Below are positions 15,345 through 16,221 of a stretch of DNA of 16,221 bases, in pieces. This DNA is from Kiritimatiellia bacterium. Lineage in GTDB: Bacteria > Verrucomicrobiota > Kiritimatiellia > RFP12 > UBA3636. How positions within the stretch are numbered: the first letter of the stretch is position 1; every line of letters starts with the position of its first letter. The stretch covers positions 1-16,221 of the forward strand of contig JAEDLN010000025.1 of the NCBI GenBank assembly GCA_016295275.1, in the 5' to 3' direction. Both the position numbers and the translations under genes were made by a program. The notes beneath the pieces are model-generated. The model ran no database searches and was not told where the DNA came from. It saw only the letters and a list, made by a program, of their open reading frames with translations.

Positions 15345-15794
15345 ATGCAATCCAACCATTCCGAATCCCACCCGATGACGCACTCGAAAACCGCGCCACG
15401 GGCTTCGAAAAGCTCGCCGGATCGACAACATGCCATGTCCATGAGCCTGGAGGATTATCTCGAGTGCATCTCTATGATCATCCGGGAAGGCAGACCGGCC
15501 CGTATCTGCGATATCGCAGCCGCACTGAACGTCAAGACGCCGTCCGTCGTGAATGGAATCCGACAACTGAAAAAACTCGGGTATGTGACGCAGCTCCCGT
15601 ATAAAAATGTCGAACTGACGGATGCCGGAAGACGGCATTCCCTCGAAATTCTGGACCATCACGAATTGCTGACCGGATTTCTCAAATCGCTCGGCGTCCC
15701 TCCCGATATCGCCGAAGACGACGCCTGCCGGATGGAACATATCCTTTCTCCGGAAACCTATAGCGCCATCCGCCGCTTTCTCGATCCGTCTTGA
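15345..15794 (+). CDS. DtxR/MntR-family metal-dependent transcriptional regulator
   Basis: DNA-binding repressor that senses a divalent metal, probably Mn2+ or Fe2+. The family-like part starts at MSLEDYLECI (33-42) and has a winged helix-turn-helix (about 45-95, recognition region VKTPSVVNGIRQLKKLGYV) and a dimerisation/metal domain (about 100-146). It lacks the SH3-like third domain of DtxR/IdeR, as in MntR. Metal-site positions visible: D37 and E40 (MntR-like), H106 (DHHELL), and C128, E131, H132 (ACRMEH, DtxR-like). The glutamate that follows the histidine in both families is T110 here. The start is uncertain: ATGs at 15345, 15375 and 15435 give 149, 119+20 and 119 residues, and none has a Shine-Dalgarno. 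No Mn/Fe transporter is nearby to suggest its target. Confidence 0.85.
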   Translation: MQSNHSESHPMTHSKTAPRASKSSPDRQHAMSMSLEDYLECISMIIREGRPARICDIAAALNVKTPSVVNGIRQLKKLGYVTQLPYKNVELTDAGRRHSLEILDHHELLTGFLKSLGVPPDIAEDDACRMEHILSPETYSAIRRFLDPS

Positions 15795-15891
15795 CCACCC
15801 GCCGTGTGGCGCCGCCCGTGCGCACCGCCCGTGCCCCATGGTCGTGCCCCGCGGTTTGTGGGGACCGGACGCCGCGCCCTGCGCGGCTATA

Positions 15892-15913
15892 GGGGGCGCA
15901 CGGAGACGCCCCC
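15892..15913. repeat. Hairpin, stem 7 bp, loop 8
   Basis: GGGGGCG (15892-15898) and CGCCCCC (15907-15913) are perfect reverse complements around CACGGAGA. No T-run follows; AGCAAAACTC comes next. It might stabilise the 3' end of the upstream transcript, or be another dispersed palindrome. Confidence 0.5.
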
Positions 15914-16011
15914 AGCAAAACTCTCAGCGTGTGCCCCATGGCCATTACGCACGCATAGGAACGCACGCCATTACGCACGGCGCATTACACACCCGCCATT
16001 TGCGTCCCGAG

Positions 16012-16025
16012 CGCCCCATGGGGCG
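16012..16025. repeat. 14-bp perfect palindrome
   Basis: CGCCCCATGGGGCG reads the same on both strands. Related GTGCCCCATGG or GCCCCATGG strings occur nearby in the same island, so it belongs to the local repeat mosaic. Confidence 0.6.
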
Positions 16026-16033
16026 GTCCCAGT

Positions 16034-16062
16034 CCCGTGCCCCGTTGCGGTAGGGCGCGATG
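16034..16062 (+). repeat. 29-bp exact direct repeat, copy 1
   Basis: This 29-base segment, from CCCGTGCCCCG to GGGCGCGATG, recurs without change at 16167-16195, 133 bases downstream. It overlaps the start of the 65-bp unit, and copy 2 leads into the terminal hairpin. Confidence 0.8.
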
Positions 16063-16118
16063 CTGGCCGCAACCGACCGTGGGGGTTCCCCACCCTCCCG
16101 GCTTGCGCCGCCGCGCCA
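16055..16118 (+). repeat. 65-bp dispersed repeat unit, right copy (64 bp)
   Basis: Counterpart of 184-248 on the same strand, with a few substitutions and one base missing. Its presence in both islands shows that they belong to one repeat family. Confidence 0.75.
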
Positions 16119-16166
16119 TCGGCGCGATGCTCGGCTTGGCATCCCGCCCCCTCGCCGTGCGCACTA

Positions 16167-16195
16167 CCCGTGCCCCGTTGCGGTAGGGCGCGATG
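16167..16195 (+). repeat. 29-bp exact direct repeat, copy 2
   Basis: Identical to 16034-16062. Here the shared segment ends in the left arm of the hairpin at 16187-16208, whereas copy 1 continues into the 65-bp unit. The two sequences diverge after GGGCGCGATG. Confidence 0.8.
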
Positions 16196-16208
16196 TCCCC
16201 ATCGCGCC
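16187..16208. repeat. Hairpin repeat, stem 9 bp, loop 4
   Basis: GGCGCGATG (16187-16195) and CATCGCGCC (16200-16208) pair perfectly around the loop TCCC. This is the plus-strand counterpart of the hairpin at 13-34, which lies in the opposite orientation; the two differ by one compensated base pair (A-T versus G-C next to the loop). Confidence 0.75.
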
Positions 16209-16221
16209 GCCGCGCCATCGG

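Larger units (their letters stand above)
15795..16221. repeat. Right GC-rich repeat island, non-coding
   Basis: No convincing gene is seen. Short open frames on both strands encode Arg/Ala/Pro-rich peptides without family features. The island holds a 7-bp-stem hairpin (15892-15913), three CATTAC motifs (15943-15948, 15969-15974, 15983-15988), a 14-bp palindrome (16012-16025), an exact 29-bp direct repeat (16034-16062 and 16167-16195), a copy of the 65-bp unit also found at 184-248, an 18-bp exact repeat (16105-16122 and 16204-16221) and a terminal hairpin (16187-16208). The repeats run into the window end, so the island continues beyond it. No clear terminator follows the DtxR-like gene. Confidence 0.75.

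Noticed and set aside
1..16221. Composite transposon or genomic island with terminal inverted repeats
   Set aside because: The hairpins at the ends are in opposite orientation, but no transposase or integrase is present and the enclosed genes are core cell-shape genes with uniform composition.
15795..16221. CRISPR array
   Set aside because: The repeats differ in length and spacing, are modular, and lack regular spacers; no cas gene is present.

Overview
The window looks like a chromosomal segment of a GC-rich, Gram-negative-type, rod-shaped bacterium. It carries the complete core elongasome set mreB-mreC-mreD-mrdA(PBP2)-rodA, followed by rng (RNase E/G family). A divergent two-gene ABC transporter lies upstream and a two-gene unit of unknown function lies downstream. 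Taxonomy cannot be fixed from the sequence alone. The GC richness, the scarcity of Shine-Dalgarno sequences and the GC-rich hairpin repeat islands would fit a member of the PVC group (for example Kiritimatiellota or Lentisphaerota), but that is a guess.

Layout. 1-404: non-coding repeat island (hairpin, CATTAC motifs, a 65-bp unit). 405-1508 (+): M24 metallopeptidase of the Xaa-Pro dipeptidase/aminopeptidase type. 1536-4319 and 4340-5077 (-): ABC permease with two FtsX-type modules and its ATPase, one operon, convergent with the peptidase. 5078-5335: divergent intergenic region with a good sigma-70-like promoter for mreB that overlaps an 8-bp inverted repeat. 5336-11278 (+): mreB, mreC, mreD, mrdA, rodA, with overlapping genes from mreC onward. 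11352-13004 (+): rng. 13090-15333 (+): a 747-residue soluble protein I do not recognise. 15345-15794 (+): DtxR/MntR-family metal-dependent regulator, 11 bases after it. 15795-16221: second non-coding repeat island, sharing units with the left one.

How the genes work together. MreB filaments, the MreC/MreD membrane partners, the SEDS glycosyltransferase RodA and the transpeptidase PBP2 form the machine that inserts side-wall peptidoglycan. The RNase E/G gene is a recurrent neighbour of mre genes (also in E. coli). The ABC transporter is of the FtsX/MacB/LolCDE-like class that works by mechanotransmission, possibly on lipoproteins or envelope substrates, though nothing in the sequence shows its substrate.

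The least explained items are the 747-residue protein (weak resemblance to an atypical kinase fold), the mixed metal site of the DtxR-like regulator, the long acidic tail of PBP2, and the two related repeat islands at the window ends.
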